A stretch of 64,000 nt of DNA from Rhodovulum sulfidophilum (GCA_003241785.1 QFPW01000010.1:1-64000), one strand, 5' to 3'. Counted from the first letter of the stretch, positions 27,186 to 36,422 are shown. Numbers and translations are program-made. The notes: generated by a model from the letters alone, not told the origin.

Positions 27186-29024
27186 ATGAACGCGATCCGT
27201 GCATTTCAGGACCACCAGAACGCTCTGCCGCTGTTCTCTCTCGATCAGCTTTTGCTGGACGATCTCAACCCGCGCCGCGAGCACGACGACGAGGCGCTGG
27301 CGGCGCTCGCCGAGAGCATCCGGGTTTGCGGCCTCGTGCAGAACCTTGGCGGGCGCTTGCTCGGGGATGGCCGGATCGGCATCGTCGCGGGCGGGCGCAG
27401 GTTGGCGGCGCTCACGTTGCTCGCGGGCGAGGGGTTCGAGGTCGGCCCGGTGCCGGTCGCGCTCGCGGCCTCGGAGGAGATCGCCCTGCTCTGGTCGCAG
27501 GCCGAGAACGCGGCGCGCGAGGCGCTGCGCCCCGCCGAGGAAATCCTCGCCTATCGCCGCCTCACCGGGAGCGGCAGGTCATTCGCCGACATCGCCAAGG
27601 CCTTCGGCGTCACGGAAGCTCATGTCGCGCGGCGCATGAAGCTCGCGGGCCTGAGCGACGACGTGCTCGCGGCGCTGCGCGCGGGCGATCTCACGCTCGA
27701 TCAGGCGGCGGCGTTCACCGTGGCCCCGAGCGAGGAAGCGGCGCTCGCGCTGCTCGAGAGGGTGCGGGGCGACGGCTACTGGCGCGCGGAGTCGATCCGG
27801 CGCGAGCTGACCGGGGAGGGAGCCGAGGCGCGGGATCGGATCGCGAAGTTCGTGACGCTCGAGGACTACCGCGCGGCGGGCGGAGCGGTGGAGGGCGACC
27901 TGTTCAGCGAGGCGGTCTATCTGCGCGACAAGCCGTTGCTGGAGCGCCTCGCGGCCGAGAAGATCGCGGCGATCAAGGCCAGGATCACCGAGGTGGAAGG
28001 CTGGCTTTGGGCGGAGTATGTGGACGACTCCGTCAATCGCTACACGGTGCTCGACAAGTTCGACGGCATGCCGCGCGCGCCGGGTGATCTGACCGAGGCC
28101 GAGGCGACCGAATACGATACGCTCTCCGAGCGCTCGGATAACGGAGACGACCTCGATCCCGACGAGGAAGCCCGGCTCGAGGCGCTCGCGGATCGGCTCG
28201 ACGGAACCCATACCGAGGGTCAGCGCGCGGTGGGAGGCGTCCTGTTCTGGATCGGCTATGACGGAACGGTCGAACGCCGGGACGGGCTGGTGCGCGCCGA
28301 GGACCGCGCCGTCGCGGTGGAGGCGGGTTACCTGCGCGACGGCGCGGGCCGGTCGGGCGGTGATGCGTCCGTCGGGGCGGGTGAGCCGGAAGGGCCGGTG
28401 TTCAGTGGCGCGCTTTCCGCCGACATCGGCCGCGTCCGTCTCGGAGCCACGCAGGTCACGCTGCTGCGCGAACCGGCGATTCTGACCGACATGCTGGCCT
28501 ATGTCCTCTCCGGGGCGGCGGGCCAGCACGCCGGGACGTTCCTCGATCTCACGCTCGGCGCTCCGGAGGTACAGCCCGAGAAGCCCGGCGCATATGAACT
28601 GCCCGAAGCGCTCGCTTCGCGCGAAGCGATGGACTTCGCGGCCTTCCGCGCGCTGCCCGACGCGGATCGCCGGGCGAGCCTGCTCGCGGGGATCGCCCGG
28701 CTTGTGTGTCGTGGCTGGCGCGACCGAGGGGCCACGCTCGAGGTCATCGCCGCCGAGATCGGGGTCGATCCGCGCGAGGTCTGGCGCCCCGACGCCGAGA
28801 ACTTCTTCGGCCGCGTGACGGTGCCCTATCTCGACGCAACGATCCGCGACCTGCTTGACTGGACCGACGAGACCCCCGCCTTCGCCGAATTCCGGAAGCT
28901 CAAGAAGAAGGACAAGGCGGCGATCCTCGAAGGGCTGTTCGCCGAGGGATCGCCGGTCCGGACCGAATACGCGCCGACGCCCGAACAGATCGCGCGGATC
29001 GACCACTGGATGCCCGAAACCTGA
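27186..29024 (+). CDS. Long ParB/KorB-like DNA-binding protein (612 aa)
   Basis: The ATG at 27186 has GAGG upstream and is preferred over the upstream open codons. The N-terminal ParB/Srx-like domain shows LLLDDLNPRREHDDEALAAL, then GLVQNLGGRL and IVAGGRRLAALTLLA. The HTH follows (SFADIAKAFGVTEAHVARRM, LAGLSDDVLAALRAGDLTLD). The remaining 400 residues are a long helical extension found in plasmid- and ICE-borne ParB-like proteins. It is distinct from RepB of the repABC cassette and has no ParA next to it, so it may act as a regulator or nucleoid organiser rather than a partition partner. Confidence 0.85.
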   Translation: MNAIRAFQDHQNALPLFSLDQLLLDDLNPRREHDDEALAALAESIRVCGLVQNLGGRLLGDGRIGIVAGGRRLAALTLLAGEGFEVGPVPVALAASEEIALLWSQAENAAREALRPAEEILAYRRLTGSGRSFADIAKAFGVTEAHVARRMKLAGLSDDVLAALRAGDLTLDQAAAFTVAPSEEAALALLERVRGDGYWRAESIRRELTGEGAEARDRIAKFVTLEDYRAAGGAVEGDLFSEAVYLRDKPLLERLAAEKIAAIKARITEVEGWLWAEYVDDSVNRYTVLDKFDGMPRAPGDLTEAEATEYDTLSERSDNGDDLDPDEEARLEALADRLDGTHTEGQRAVGGVLFWIGYDGTVERRDGLVRAEDRAVAVEAGYLRDGAGRSGGDASVGAGEPEGPVFSGALSADIGRVRLGATQVTLLREPAILTDMLAYVLSGAAGQHAGTFLDLTLGAPEVQPEKPGAYELPEALASREAMDFAAFRALPDADRRASLLAGIARLVCRGWRDRGATLEVIAAEIGVDPREVWRPDAENFFGRVTVPYLDATIRDLLDWTDETPAFAEFRKLKKKDKAAILEGLFAEGSPVRTEYAPTPEQIARIDHWMPET

Positions 29025-29089
29025 TGAGGCGGCGCGGGCGCCGGTCGGAACGGGGTGGGGCGGGGCGTGATGCCCCGCCCCATGCCGTT

Positions 29090-30355
29090 TCAGCAGAAGA
29101 CATCGCCGAGCGTGGCGACGATCATCAGCGCCATGAGCAGGGCGAGGCTCCCGGCCATCAGCGCGCGGAACGTCCTGTCGGGCACCGGCTTGCCGCGCAC
29201 GGCCTCCGCGACCAGCAGGACGATCCGACCGCCGTCGAGCATCGGCACCGGCAAGAGATTCATGATCGCGATCACGACCGAAAGCGCCGCCGCGAGCCGC
29301 AGGACGACGACCGGACCCTGCGCCGCCGCCACGCCGCTCAGGCGGGTCAGCTCCACCGGACCGCCGAGAGCGCACACGCCGTGGCGACCGGCGACCAGAT
29401 CCCAGGTTCCGGCGAGAACCGCCCCCGCGAGGCCGACCGTCTCCCCGGCGCCCTGAGCGATCGCAGTGGCGGCCGTGGGCGGCGCCATGGCGATCTGGAA
29501 CAGCGGCGCGCCGGTGATCCCGAGCGCGTAGGCCGCGCTCCCGCCCGCGCTCTCCCGCGGTTCAGGGACCGCTTGAATCGCCAGGAGCGCCCCGTCGCGC
29601 GTGACGATGAGATCGAGCGGCGCCCCGCCCGAGGCCCGCGCCGTCGCCGCCAGTTGCTCGAGCCGATCGACAGGCGCGCCGTTGATCGAAACGATCCGGT
29701 CGCCGGGTCGCAACCCGGCCCGCGCCGCCGCGCGGCCTGGGGCGACCGTGGCGATCACGGCGGGGTAGGGGTGAAGCGCCTCGATCGTGGCGCTGGTGTC
29801 ACCGCGTCGCAGGTCGTAGACGTGCGGATCGACGCTTGGAAGCTCGCGGGAGATCGCAAGGAGGTCTCCGCCGGGAGCGAGGGCCGCGCCGTCGATCGCC
29901 ACGATCTCGTCTCCGGCGCGCAGCGCGCTCCCCGCGACCTGGACCTCCCCGACCGTCAGCGGGACTTGCGCGACCGGCGTGAGCGCGGCGGCGATCGCGA
30001 AGAGCATCGCGCCGAGCAGGATGTTCGTGATCGGCCCGGCGGCGAACATGGCGATCCGCGCCGGTATCCCCGCCGCCGGCAGGGAGCCTGGCGCCGGATT
30101 GGCCGCGCCACTCGGCAGATCGTCGCCCTCGAACCGGACATACCCGCCCAGCGGCAGGAGGCCGAGGCGCCAGATCAGCCCGGAGCGATCCCGTCGCTCC
30201 CAGAGCGCGCGGCCGAAGCCGACCGAGAACACGGTGGGCCGTATGCCGAACCGTCTGCCCACGATGAGGTGCCCCAGCTCGTGGGCCGCGACCAGCGCCA
30301 GCACGATGCCGATGAAGATCGCGATCGAAGGGAGGACGGAGAGAAAAGCGGTCAC
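29090..30355 (-). CDS. Site-2-type intramembrane metalloprotease (M50, RseP-like, 421 aa)
   Basis: Zinc-binding HELGH at residues 25-29 in the first transmembrane helix and LDGG at 373-376 (MLDGGRIV) near the C-terminus give the S2P active site. Conserved LGGYVRFEGDD follows helix one. Two PDZ-like segments (about 135-200 and 205-265) include AGLRPGDRIVSINGAPVD. The family cleaves membrane-bound anti-sigma factors or signal-peptide remnants. The chromosome should carry its own rseP, so this is probably a plasmid-borne paralogue with a special substrate. No sigma factor or anti-sigma gene is adjacent. It converges with the ParB-like gene. Confidence 0.9.
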   Translation of the reverse strand: MTAFLSVLPSIAIFIGIVLALVAAHELGHLIVGRRFGIRPTVFSVGFGRALWERRDRSGLIWRLGLLPLGGYVRFEGDDLPSGAANPAPGSLPAAGIPARIAMFAAGPITNILLGAMLFAIAAALTPVAQVPLTVGEVQVAGSALRAGDEIVAIDGAALAPGGDLLAISRELPSVDPHVYDLRRGDTSATIEALHPYPAVIATVAPGRAAARAGLRPGDRIVSINGAPVDRLEQLAATARASGGAPLDLIVTRDGALLAIQAVPEPRESAGGSAAYALGITGAPLFQIAMAPPTAATAIAQGAGETVGLAGAVLAGTWDLVAGRHGVCALGGPVELTRLSGVAAAQGPVVVLRLAAALSVVIAIMNLLPVPMLDGGRIVLLVAEAVRGKPVPDRTFRALMAGSLALLMALMIVATLGDVFC

Positions 30356-30623
30356 GCGCGAGTTTCCTGATTTTTGTCACGAGAATGCCAGAAAACTTCG
30401 GGCATGTCTCACTTGTGTCAATTATGGGAATTTTAGGAGAGTCGCGTTTTATGTCAATGAGACGGAAGATCGGGACTATCGCGGAGTTTCGATGATAGCG
30501 CCCCTTATGCGTTCGTTACGGGTCTGAAGGCTGGTAGCCTCTGGGCATCGGCGGGCGCCGCGCGCTTCCATCGCGGCGTGACGATCAGCGCCCTGGCCGA
30601 GCCATCCAGCCGTCCGAGGCAGC

Positions 30624-31751
30624 ATGAACAGACCTATTCGCGAGATTTTCGATCCGCTCGAGGCGCGCGACTTCTCGCGCCAGCAGCGGGAGGCGTTCGA
30701 GCTGGGTCGCGCCTGGCTGCGGGCTCCGGACCGGCAGGTGTTCCGCCTGTTCGGCCTGGCCGGCGCCGGCAAGACCACGCTGGCGCGCTCGCTTGCAAGG
30801 CTGGCGCCGGGGCGGGTCTCCTTCGGCGCGCCGACCGGCAAGGCGGCGCTGCGCATGCGCCAGACCGGATGCCGCGGTGCGATGACGCTCCATGCGATGC
30901 TCTACACGCCGAAGTTCCACAAGGATGGCTCGGTGTCGTTCGTCCTGAACCTGGTCGACGGCCCGACGCTCGACGCGGCGCTGATCGTTGTGGACGAGGC
31001 ATCCATGGTGAACGATGAGCTGACCCGCGCGCTACTCTCGCTCGGACGACCGATCCTGGCGCTCGGAGATCCCGCCCAGCTCCCGCCGCCCGACGGCGCC
31101 GGCGCGCTGACGGATGCCGAGCCAGATTACTTTCTGACCGAGATCCATCGTCAGGCGGAAGGCTCGCCGATCATCGAGCTCGCGCGTCGGGTCCGCGAGG
31201 GTGAGGCGCCCCGCCATGGGGATTGGGGCGGTGTCCGCGTGATCCCGCGCGGGGTTCTCGGGGCCGATGAGGTTCTCGCCTTCGACGCGGTGATCGTGGG
31301 GCGCAACGATACGCGGTCCGCGATGAACCGGCGGCTCCGCGCCGCTCTCGGGCATGGCGGGTCGGTACCCGGCGTCGGCGAGAAGATCGTCTGCTGCCGA
31401 AACGATCGCACGATCGGCATCTTCAACGGCGAGGTGTTCCATATTCGGGGGCTCGGACGGGCGCGGGCGCGCAACACCGTCAAGCTCGATATCGTGTCCG
31501 AGGAAGGCGGGGCGGAGCGCTCGGTCTTGGTCCGGCTCGAGCATTTCATGGGAGGCGCGCTGTCAGTCAAGGAACGGCGTGCATCGCAGCACTTCGAATG
31601 GGGCTATGCTATCACTTGCCACAAGGCGCAGGGCTCGGCCTGGGACCGCGTGCTCGCCTATGACGAGTCGGCCTGTTTCGGTGAACAGGCCTCCCGTTGG
31701 CTCTACACCGCCATCACGCGCGCGCGCGAGCAGATCACGATCGTCAGGTAG
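30624..31751 (+). CDS. SF1B DNA helicase, Dda/RecD-like (375 aa)
   Basis: Walker A GLAGAGKT at 44-51, motif II VVDEASMV (about residue 123), motif III GDPAQLPPPDG, and the C-terminal UvrD-like block YAITCHKAQGSAWDRVL followed by LYTAITRARE. This is the compact form of RecD2/Dda 5'-3' helicases, with no N-terminal RecD extension. It probably serves replication, repair or recombination of the plasmid. It is divergent from the M50 protease gene and followed by an H-NS-like gene. Confidence 0.88.
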   Translation: MNRPIREIFDPLEARDFSRQQREAFELGRAWLRAPDRQVFRLFGLAGAGKTTLARSLARLAPGRVSFGAPTGKAALRMRQTGCRGAMTLHAMLYTPKFHKDGSVSFVLNLVDGPTLDAALIVVDEASMVNDELTRALLSLGRPILALGDPAQLPPPDGAGALTDAEPDYFLTEIHRQAEGSPIIELARRVREGEAPRHGDWGGVRVIPRGVLGADEVLAFDAVIVGRNDTRSAMNRRLRAALGHGGSVPGVGEKIVCCRNDRTIGIFNGEVFHIRGLGRARARNTVKLDIVSEEGGAERSVLVRLEHFMGGALSVKERRASQHFEWGYAITCHKAQGSAWDRVLAYDESACFGEQASRWLYTAITRAREQITIVR

Positions 31752-31826
31752 CGCGCCTTTCCGCTCGGGATCTGTTTCCCAGAGCAGCTCCGATATAAAG
31801 AGAAAAAAACGGATTGGAGATGACCG

Positions 31827-32171
31827 ATGGGGCTACCGACCGCGCATGAGCTCTCCGAGCTCAAGATTGCCGAGCTTGACGCACTCGCGAAAGATCTCGC
31901 GGTCGCGCGAGGGATCATCATGAATCGCACCCGCGCGAAGGCGATCGCCGAGATCGAGGAAATCGCACGCAAGTATGATCTGCCGCTCGATCAGCTCGTG
32001 GGACAGGTGAGCGGGCGAGACGGAGGGGCGTCGACGCTAAAGGCGCGGCCGCGCTTCCGGCATCCGGAGGATCCAACGTTGACCTGGTCGGGAAGGGGGC
32101 GTCAGCCCCTCTGGCTCAAGGCCCTGCTGGCGACCGGGGTTAGTCTCGAGTCGCTGCGAACGCGGGATTAA
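31827..32171 (+). CDS. H-NS family nucleoid protein (114 aa)
   Basis: N-terminal coiled-coil oligomerisation region (LSELKIAELDALAKDLAVAR, then RAKAIAEIEEIARKYDL) and the C-terminal H-NS DNA-binding block PRFRHPEDPTLTWSGRGRQP followed by WLKALL. Plasmid H-NS proteins bind AT-rich or curved DNA and reduce the fitness cost of carriage. It may silence AT-rich cargo such as the gene at 14.0-15.3 kb (inference). Confidence 0.88.
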   Translation: MGLPTAHELSELKIAELDALAKDLAVARGIIMNRTRAKAIAEIEEIARKYDLPLDQLVGQVSGRDGGASTLKARPRFRHPEDPTLTWSGRGRQPLWLKALLATGVSLESLRTRD

Positions 32172-32177
32172 GTCTGC

Positions 32178-32900
32178 TCAGCGTGCTCCACTCCTATCAC
32201 AGGCCCGGGCCATGGCCTCGGCCACCCGCTGACAAAGATCTTCCGGCAACAGACCGAGCCGAGGCATGCGCGGCAAGGGCGGGAGATCCTCTCGCAGCCG
32301 CTCGAGCGCGTCCCGGCGGTAGTTCGACAGCTGGGCATAGCCGATGTACGTCGTCATGACGGCGCAGTCCGAGACGCGCCGGCCGTACAGAATCCCGTCG
32401 CGATACGGGACGGCGATCCTGGCCGCGCCGACCTCGTTGGCGGCCTGGATCCAGCCGAGCGTCTGCTTCGCGATATCCGCCGGGTAGGCCGCGACATTCA
32501 GGTCTCCGGCCCGCTGGGCGATCCGCATCAGCACATGCTGGTCGATGAAGCAGATCGGCTGGACGTCCATCGGCGCGCCACCCGGCCGCACCTGGAGCGT
32601 CACCCGGGCGAGTTGGACCCCCGACCAGGGATCGTTGGGCTGAGGCAGAGCGGTCAGGGCTTCGATCCACGCGACTTCGGTCGCGTCCGCGTTGGCGACC
32701 AGGCGGAACAGCGCGGGCTTCGGCAGCTTCGCAATCCAGCGCCGTCGGGCTTTCTCGTTCCTCCGCGCCGACATCGGATTGGCGATAGCGAAGCGCTTGA
32801 GACTTTCGCGACGCCCGGGGTCGCGCGCGGCGAGCCCGCGCAGCGCGCTCCGAGTGGCGCCCCGCGCCAGCGACTTGTCGATATGTTCCAATTGTAACAT
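32178..32900 (-). CDS. Protein of unknown function (240 aa)
   Basis: The ATG at 32900 begins MLQLEHIDKSL. No signal peptide or membrane helix is present. The text is well ordered: RRRWIAKLPKPALFRLVANA, WIEALTALPQPNDPWSG, AKQTLGWIQAANEVGAARI, VMTTYIGYAQLSNYRRDALE. No family was recognised. It faces away from the long operon beginning at 33109 and converges on the H-NS gene with a 6-bp gap. Confidence 0.7.
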   Translation of the reverse strand: MLQLEHIDKSLARGATRSALRGLAARDPGRRESLKRFAIANPMSARRNEKARRRWIAKLPKPALFRLVANADATEVAWIEALTALPQPNDPWSGVQLARVTLQVRPGGAPMDVQPICFIDQHVLMRIAQRAGDLNVAAYPADIAKQTLGWIQAANEVGAARIAVPYRDGILYGRRVSDCAVMTTYIGYAQLSNYRRDALERLREDLPPLPRMPRLGLLPEDLCQRVAEAMARACDRSGAR

Positions 32901-33108
32901 ATTTTCGCGCCAATCTGCCGTTAAGTGCTACCCCGCATGGAAATCATATCCGCAAAATTTGGTCGGTAAATCCCATCTCGCGGCGTTGAGCGAAACAATC
33001 GGAGTGTCCGCCGCGATGGACCCGGCATCGGCGGCGATGCGTTTCAATTGCGTCATACCGAAATTCGCGATATCCCATTCACGACAATAACGCGGAAGAT
33101 GATCCAAG

Positions 33109-33342
33109 ATGCATCCAGATCGCCGTCGTTTGGTCGCGGGCGCGCTCACGGACGCGTTCGCGCTCGCGGGCCTCAGCCTCGGTGTCCCGGCCACGATGGC
33201 GGCCCTGGTCAGCTGGGATGCCTGGTTCCTGCGCTTCCTGTTCAGCCCCGCGGCGGCTGGCGTGATGTCGATCATCGCTTCCGTCTCGTTTTTTGCGATC
33301 CTGCGCGGTCGCGCGCCCATCCTCGAACGAAAGGATCAATGA
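33109..33342 (+). CDS. Small membrane protein (77 aa), first gene of the long operon
   Basis: Two hydrophobic segments (about 8-33 and 40-64: ALAGLSLGVPATMAALVSW, FLFSPAAAGVMSIIASVSFF) make it an inner-membrane protein with a short charged tail. Its stop overlaps the next start (ATGA), so it heads the translation-coupled cluster. No family was recognised. Confidence 0.65.
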   Translation: MHPDRRRLVAGALTDAFALAGLSLGVPATMAALVSWDAWFLRFLFSPAAAGVMSIIASVSFFAILRGRAPILERKDQ

Positions 33343-33845
33343 TGCGCTGGACTGTCCGGCTCCTGCTCTGTCTCGGCGCGCTCGGCGGTTGCGATACGCT
33401 GGGGCTCTCGCCCGAAGAGATCGCCGCGCGGGATCGGGAGGCCGCCCGGGTCGCGCAGCTGCGGGTCCAGTACCCCGATGATCCCGCGTTCTTCCGGGCG
33501 AATGTCGGCGACACGGTCCACTTCGCCTCCGACTCGAGCGCGCTGTCGCCGGAGGCGCGCGCCCGCCTCCGGCGACAGGCGCAATGGCTCGGCGTCAATC
33601 TCGGTTATGACGCGGTGATCGAGGGCTACGCCGACGATCGCGGGCCACGTGGCTACAACATGCCGCTCGCGGCGCGGCGGTCCCAGGCGATCGCGAGCTA
33701 TCTCGTCTCGCTCGGGCTGCCGCGCGAGCGCCTGCGCGGCGTCACCTTCGGCGAGGGAAACCCTGCGCGCACCTGCGAGGCGCCCGATTGCCTCGCGGCG
33801 AACCGCCGTGGCGTGACTATCCTCGTCGCGGGAGACCTGCTGTGA
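33339..33845 (+). CDS. OmpA/Pal-like lipoprotein (about 168 aa)
   Basis: Lipoprotein signal MMRWTVRLLLCLGALGGC with lipobox LGGC; the Cys would be lipidated. The C-terminal OmpA-like peptidoglycan-binding domain shows VHFASDSSALSPEARARLRR, VIEGYADDRGPRGYN and AARRSQAIASYLVSLG. It should anchor the outer membrane or a periplasmic complex to the cell wall. It overlaps its neighbours by 4 bases on both sides, so it is made with them. Starts at 33339 and 33342 are equivalent. Confidence 0.85.
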   Translation: MMRWTVRLLLCLGALGGCDTLGLSPEEIAARDREAARVAQLRVQYPDDPAFFRANVGDTVHFASDSSALSPEARARLRRQAQWLGVNLGYDAVIEGYADDRGPRGYNMPLAARRSQAIASYLVSLGLPRERLRGVTFGEGNPARTCEAPDCLAANRRGVTILVAGDLL

Positions 33846-34183
33846 TCTCCGCCGGAGCGGCGCGGCGCGCACGACTCCCGGACCGGCGTCTCGTCGAGAT
33901 CCGCCGCGTCGCGCACCGGGGCGCCTTCGGCGAGCGCCGGTTCCTGGTCTCGATCGGCTACGCCGCCGATGCTCCCTACGCGCCGCGCGAGATATTCCTC
34001 GACGGCGGGTTCAGGTCGGGCGCCGCGCTCGAGGCGCTGCTGAAGGACTCGGCGATCGCGATCTCGCTCCTGCTCCAGCATGGCGCGGAGCCCGAGGTGA
34101 TCCTCGAGCGGCTCGGAGCCGGCGCCCCCGGCGGCTCCATGATCGCCGCGATGGCGGCCGAACTCGCGGTAGCCCCCCTATGA
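33842..34183 (+). CDS. TSCPD-domain-like protein 1 (113 aa)
   Basis: The GTG start at 33842 lies in a GTGA overlap with the lipoprotein stop. The pattern FLVSIGYAADAPYAPREIFL, then GGFRSGAALEALLKDSAIAI and SLLLQHGAEPEVILERL matches the TSCPD fold known from the C-terminus of class II ribonucleotide reductase (NrdJ) and from standalone proteins of unknown role. No reductase gene is present here. A second such protein lies two genes downstream. Confidence 0.65.
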   Translation: MISAGAARRARLPDRRLVEIRRVAHRGAFGERRFLVSIGYAADAPYAPREIFLDGGFRSGAALEALLKDSAIAISLLLQHGAEPEVILERLGAGAPGGSMIAAMAAELAVAPL

Positions 34184-35607
34184 AGAAGGCCAGGCGTGCC
34201 AGTGCTCCCGCGGCGGGCGCCGCGATCGAGGCCGCGCCCGCCCGGGCGAAGAGGTCGACGGGCCAGCTCGTGCTGATCGGGGCGCTCGTGCTCGGTTTCG
34301 CCGGAGCCTTCGGCTATGTCGCGCTCAAGCCGAAGCTGAGCGCGCGCGGAGCCCAGCCGGCCTCCGGCTTAGGACTCGCGCCGGACTGGATCCCGCGCAT
34401 CCTGCCGGCGGCCGGATCGCTTGTGCTCGTGGACCTCTCGGCGAGGGGGGCCGCGATCCGCCCTCTCGAGGCTTCGGGCGCGCATTTCGATTTCGCCGGG
34501 GACGGCTTCGCCGAGCGCACCGCCTGGCCGATGTCCGGCACCGGCATCCTGGGCTATCTCGTGCCCATCGAAGGCGGCGGACAGCGCTTCGAGCTCATCT
34601 CCGGGACCGGCGGCGAGGGGCCTCTCGCGGCATTCGACGAGAACGGCGACGGCCGGCTCGACGCGGCGGATTTCTGGTTCGGGCGGATCGCGGTCTGGAA
34701 CGACGTCGACGGCGACGGCTTCGTGGGCGAGCGCGAGATCCGCTCCCTCGCCAGCTATTTCGTGGGCTCGATCGCGCTCGATCCCGTCGTCTCCGGCGAT
34801 ATTCCCGCCGGCGGGCGGCGGCTGGGAGAGATCCGATACGCCGACGGGACCGCCGTCGAGGCTCGCGAGATCCTGACCGAGACCGCGCCGTCCGACACGG
34901 TGATGCTCGTGCCCACCGGCTTCCAATGGGACCAGCGCGTCTACCTGCTGCCGAACCTGGGGGAACGGGGCATCATTCCTTCGGCGGCCTATGCCATGTC
35001 GGCGGATCCCGCCTTGCTCGAGGCTGGAGAGAGGCTCACGCGGCGCCTGCTCAATGGCCAGGTCGCGATATTCCGCGAAGAGCTCCGGGATTTCGTGACC
35101 GCGCTCGCCATGCCCGGCCGAGGCGTCCCCGGCTTCGAGGACCCGCGCCTGGAGGTGCTCGCGCGGGAGGCGGGGTTTACCAAGGCGATGTTCGATGCCA
35201 CCGGCAAGCCCGCGCCGTCGGAGGCCGAGGTCGCCGGCAATTTCGATCGGCTGGTCAACGAGACCGCGCTCGACTTCTGCCTCCAGGCGGTCGGGCTGCA
35301 TGTGCCGTCGATGGAGGATCGGATGTTCGCGGCCCATCCGCTCGCCTGGCTCGACACGATGCGGGTCGGCGGCGGCTTCGAACCCGATCTACGCGTCGTG
35401 GTCGAGCGTGGGGCCGAGGAAGTGGCCCGGGGCGCGATGACCGGCGAGGATCTCATCGCGCTCATAGAAATCACTGCGCCGCGGCTCGATCCCGAGGCGA
35501 TCCGCGCGCTGCGCGACCGGCGGGTCAAGGCCCGGATCGACGCGGCGCTCGGAACCGAGGCCAGAGAGTTCCACCGTAGACTAAAGGACCTCAACGGCGA
35601 CGCGTGA
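34180..35607 (+). CDS. Membrane-anchored protein with EF-hand-like calcium loops (475 aa)
   Basis: One N-terminal transmembrane helix (QLVLIGALVLGFAGAFGYVA, about 28-47) after a positive cytoplasmic tail puts the bulk in the periplasm. Residues about 152-190 hold two Ca2+-loop patterns, DENGDGRLDAADF and DVDGDGFVGEREI. The C-terminal 250 residues are unrecognised and acidic. It lies between two TSCPD-like genes, overlapping the first by 4 bases. The role is unknown; binding of Ca2+ is inferred from the loops. Confidence 0.7.
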   Translation: MKKARRASAPAAGAAIEAAPARAKRSTGQLVLIGALVLGFAGAFGYVALKPKLSARGAQPASGLGLAPDWIPRILPAAGSLVLVDLSARGAAIRPLEASGAHFDFAGDGFAERTAWPMSGTGILGYLVPIEGGGQRFELISGTGGEGPLAAFDENGDGRLDAADFWFGRIAVWNDVDGDGFVGEREIRSLASYFVGSIALDPVVSGDIPAGGRRLGEIRYADGTAVEAREILTETAPSDTVMLVPTGFQWDQRVYLLPNLGERGIIPSAAYAMSADPALLEAGERLTRRLLNGQVAIFREELRDFVTALAMPGRGVPGFEDPRLEVLAREAGFTKAMFDATGKPAPSEAEVAGNFDRLVNETALDFCLQAVGLHVPSMEDRMFAAHPLAWLDTMRVGGGFEPDLRVVVERGAEEVARGAMTGEDLIALIEITAPRLDPEAIRALRDRRVKARIDAALGTEAREFHRRLKDLNGDA

Positions 35608-35631
35608 CGCCAGCGGAAAGGAGACCACCCC

Positions 35632-35994
35632 ATGCGAAAGCAGCTCCAGGACGACGACCCGGGTCTCGCCCCTCCGCCGCCCTCGGACAGCAGGGCGCTT
35701 CTCGTGGCGATCGACGAGGATTGGGGCGCGACGGATCTCGCGCTCACGCTCTCCTGCGCCGACGGAAAGCCGGTGGGGCTCGCCTATCTCGGCGGATATT
35801 CCGCCGGCTCCGAGCTCGACGGCCTCGGTCGAGACGCCGTGGCCCTCGTCGACATGATGCTGGCGCTCGGCATCGCGCCGACGCGGATCGCGCATTCGAT
35901 GTCGACGCGCCAACTCTTCGACGGCACCGCGCTGCCGGGGTCGATGCTCGCGGCCATCGTCACCGCGATCCAGGACGAGACCGCGCGGCCGTGA
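35632..35994 (+). CDS. TSCPD-domain-like protein 2 (120 aa)
   Basis: GGAAAGGAGA precedes the ATG, the only clear gap (24 bp) in the first half of the operon. The core aligns with protein 1: LTLSCADGKPVGLAYLGGYS, then AGSELDGLGRDAVALVDMML and PGSMLAAIVTAI. The two are diverged paralogues or partners. Its stop overlaps the next start by 4 bases (GTGA). Confidence 0.6.
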   Translation: MRKQLQDDDPGLAPPPPSDSRALLVAIDEDWGATDLALTLSCADGKPVGLAYLGGYSAGSELDGLGRDAVALVDMMLALGIAPTRIAHSMSTRQLFDGTALPGSMLAAIVTAIQDETARP

Positions 35995-36422
35995 CCAGGA
36001 TCGGAGCCGCGCTGATATGGGCCGCGCTCGTCGGCCTCCCGCCGGTCGCGGCGATGGCCGAGGCGCGGCGAACGGTCGTGGTCCTGTCCTTCGCGCCGAA
36101 CGCCGCGAACCCGGAGAGGCTGGATCAGTTGTCGGCCGCCGCCACCGCCTTGCGCGCGGCGGCCGATGACCCCACCGCGCGGATCTGGATCGAGGCGCGG
36201 TTTGACGATCAGCGTCTCGAAGACGCGCGCGAAGCCGGGATCGCGCCGCTGAGGCTCCGCGCGATCCATCAGGCGGGGCGGGATCTCGCCCTGCGGCGCG
36301 CCGCCGCGGCGCGTGCCGCGCTGCTCGGGATCGCCGGCCCCGAAATCGCCGATCGCGTGAGGATCGAGTTGAGGGCCGGGGAGGCGCCCGAGGCACGGGT
36401 TCGGATCGAGGCCGCCGAATGA
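35991..36422 (+). CDS. Exported protein of unknown function (143 aa)
   Basis: The GTG start overlaps the previous stop. Signal peptide (V/M)TRIGAALIWAALVGLPPVA, cut near AMAEA. The mature part is Ala/Arg-rich and helical (LDQLSAAATALRAAADD, ALRRAAAARAALLGIAGPEI). It resembles OmpA-like text weakly (IWIEARFDDQR, RVRIELRAGE) but no domain can be assigned. It is periplasmic by inference and overlaps the next gene by 4 bases. Confidence 0.6.
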   Translation: MTRIGAALIWAALVGLPPVAAMAEARRTVVVLSFAPNAANPERLDQLSAAATALRAAADDPTARIWIEARFDDQRLEDAREAGIAPLRLRAIHQAGRDLALRRAAAARAALLGIAGPEIADRVRIELRAGEAPEARVRIEAAE

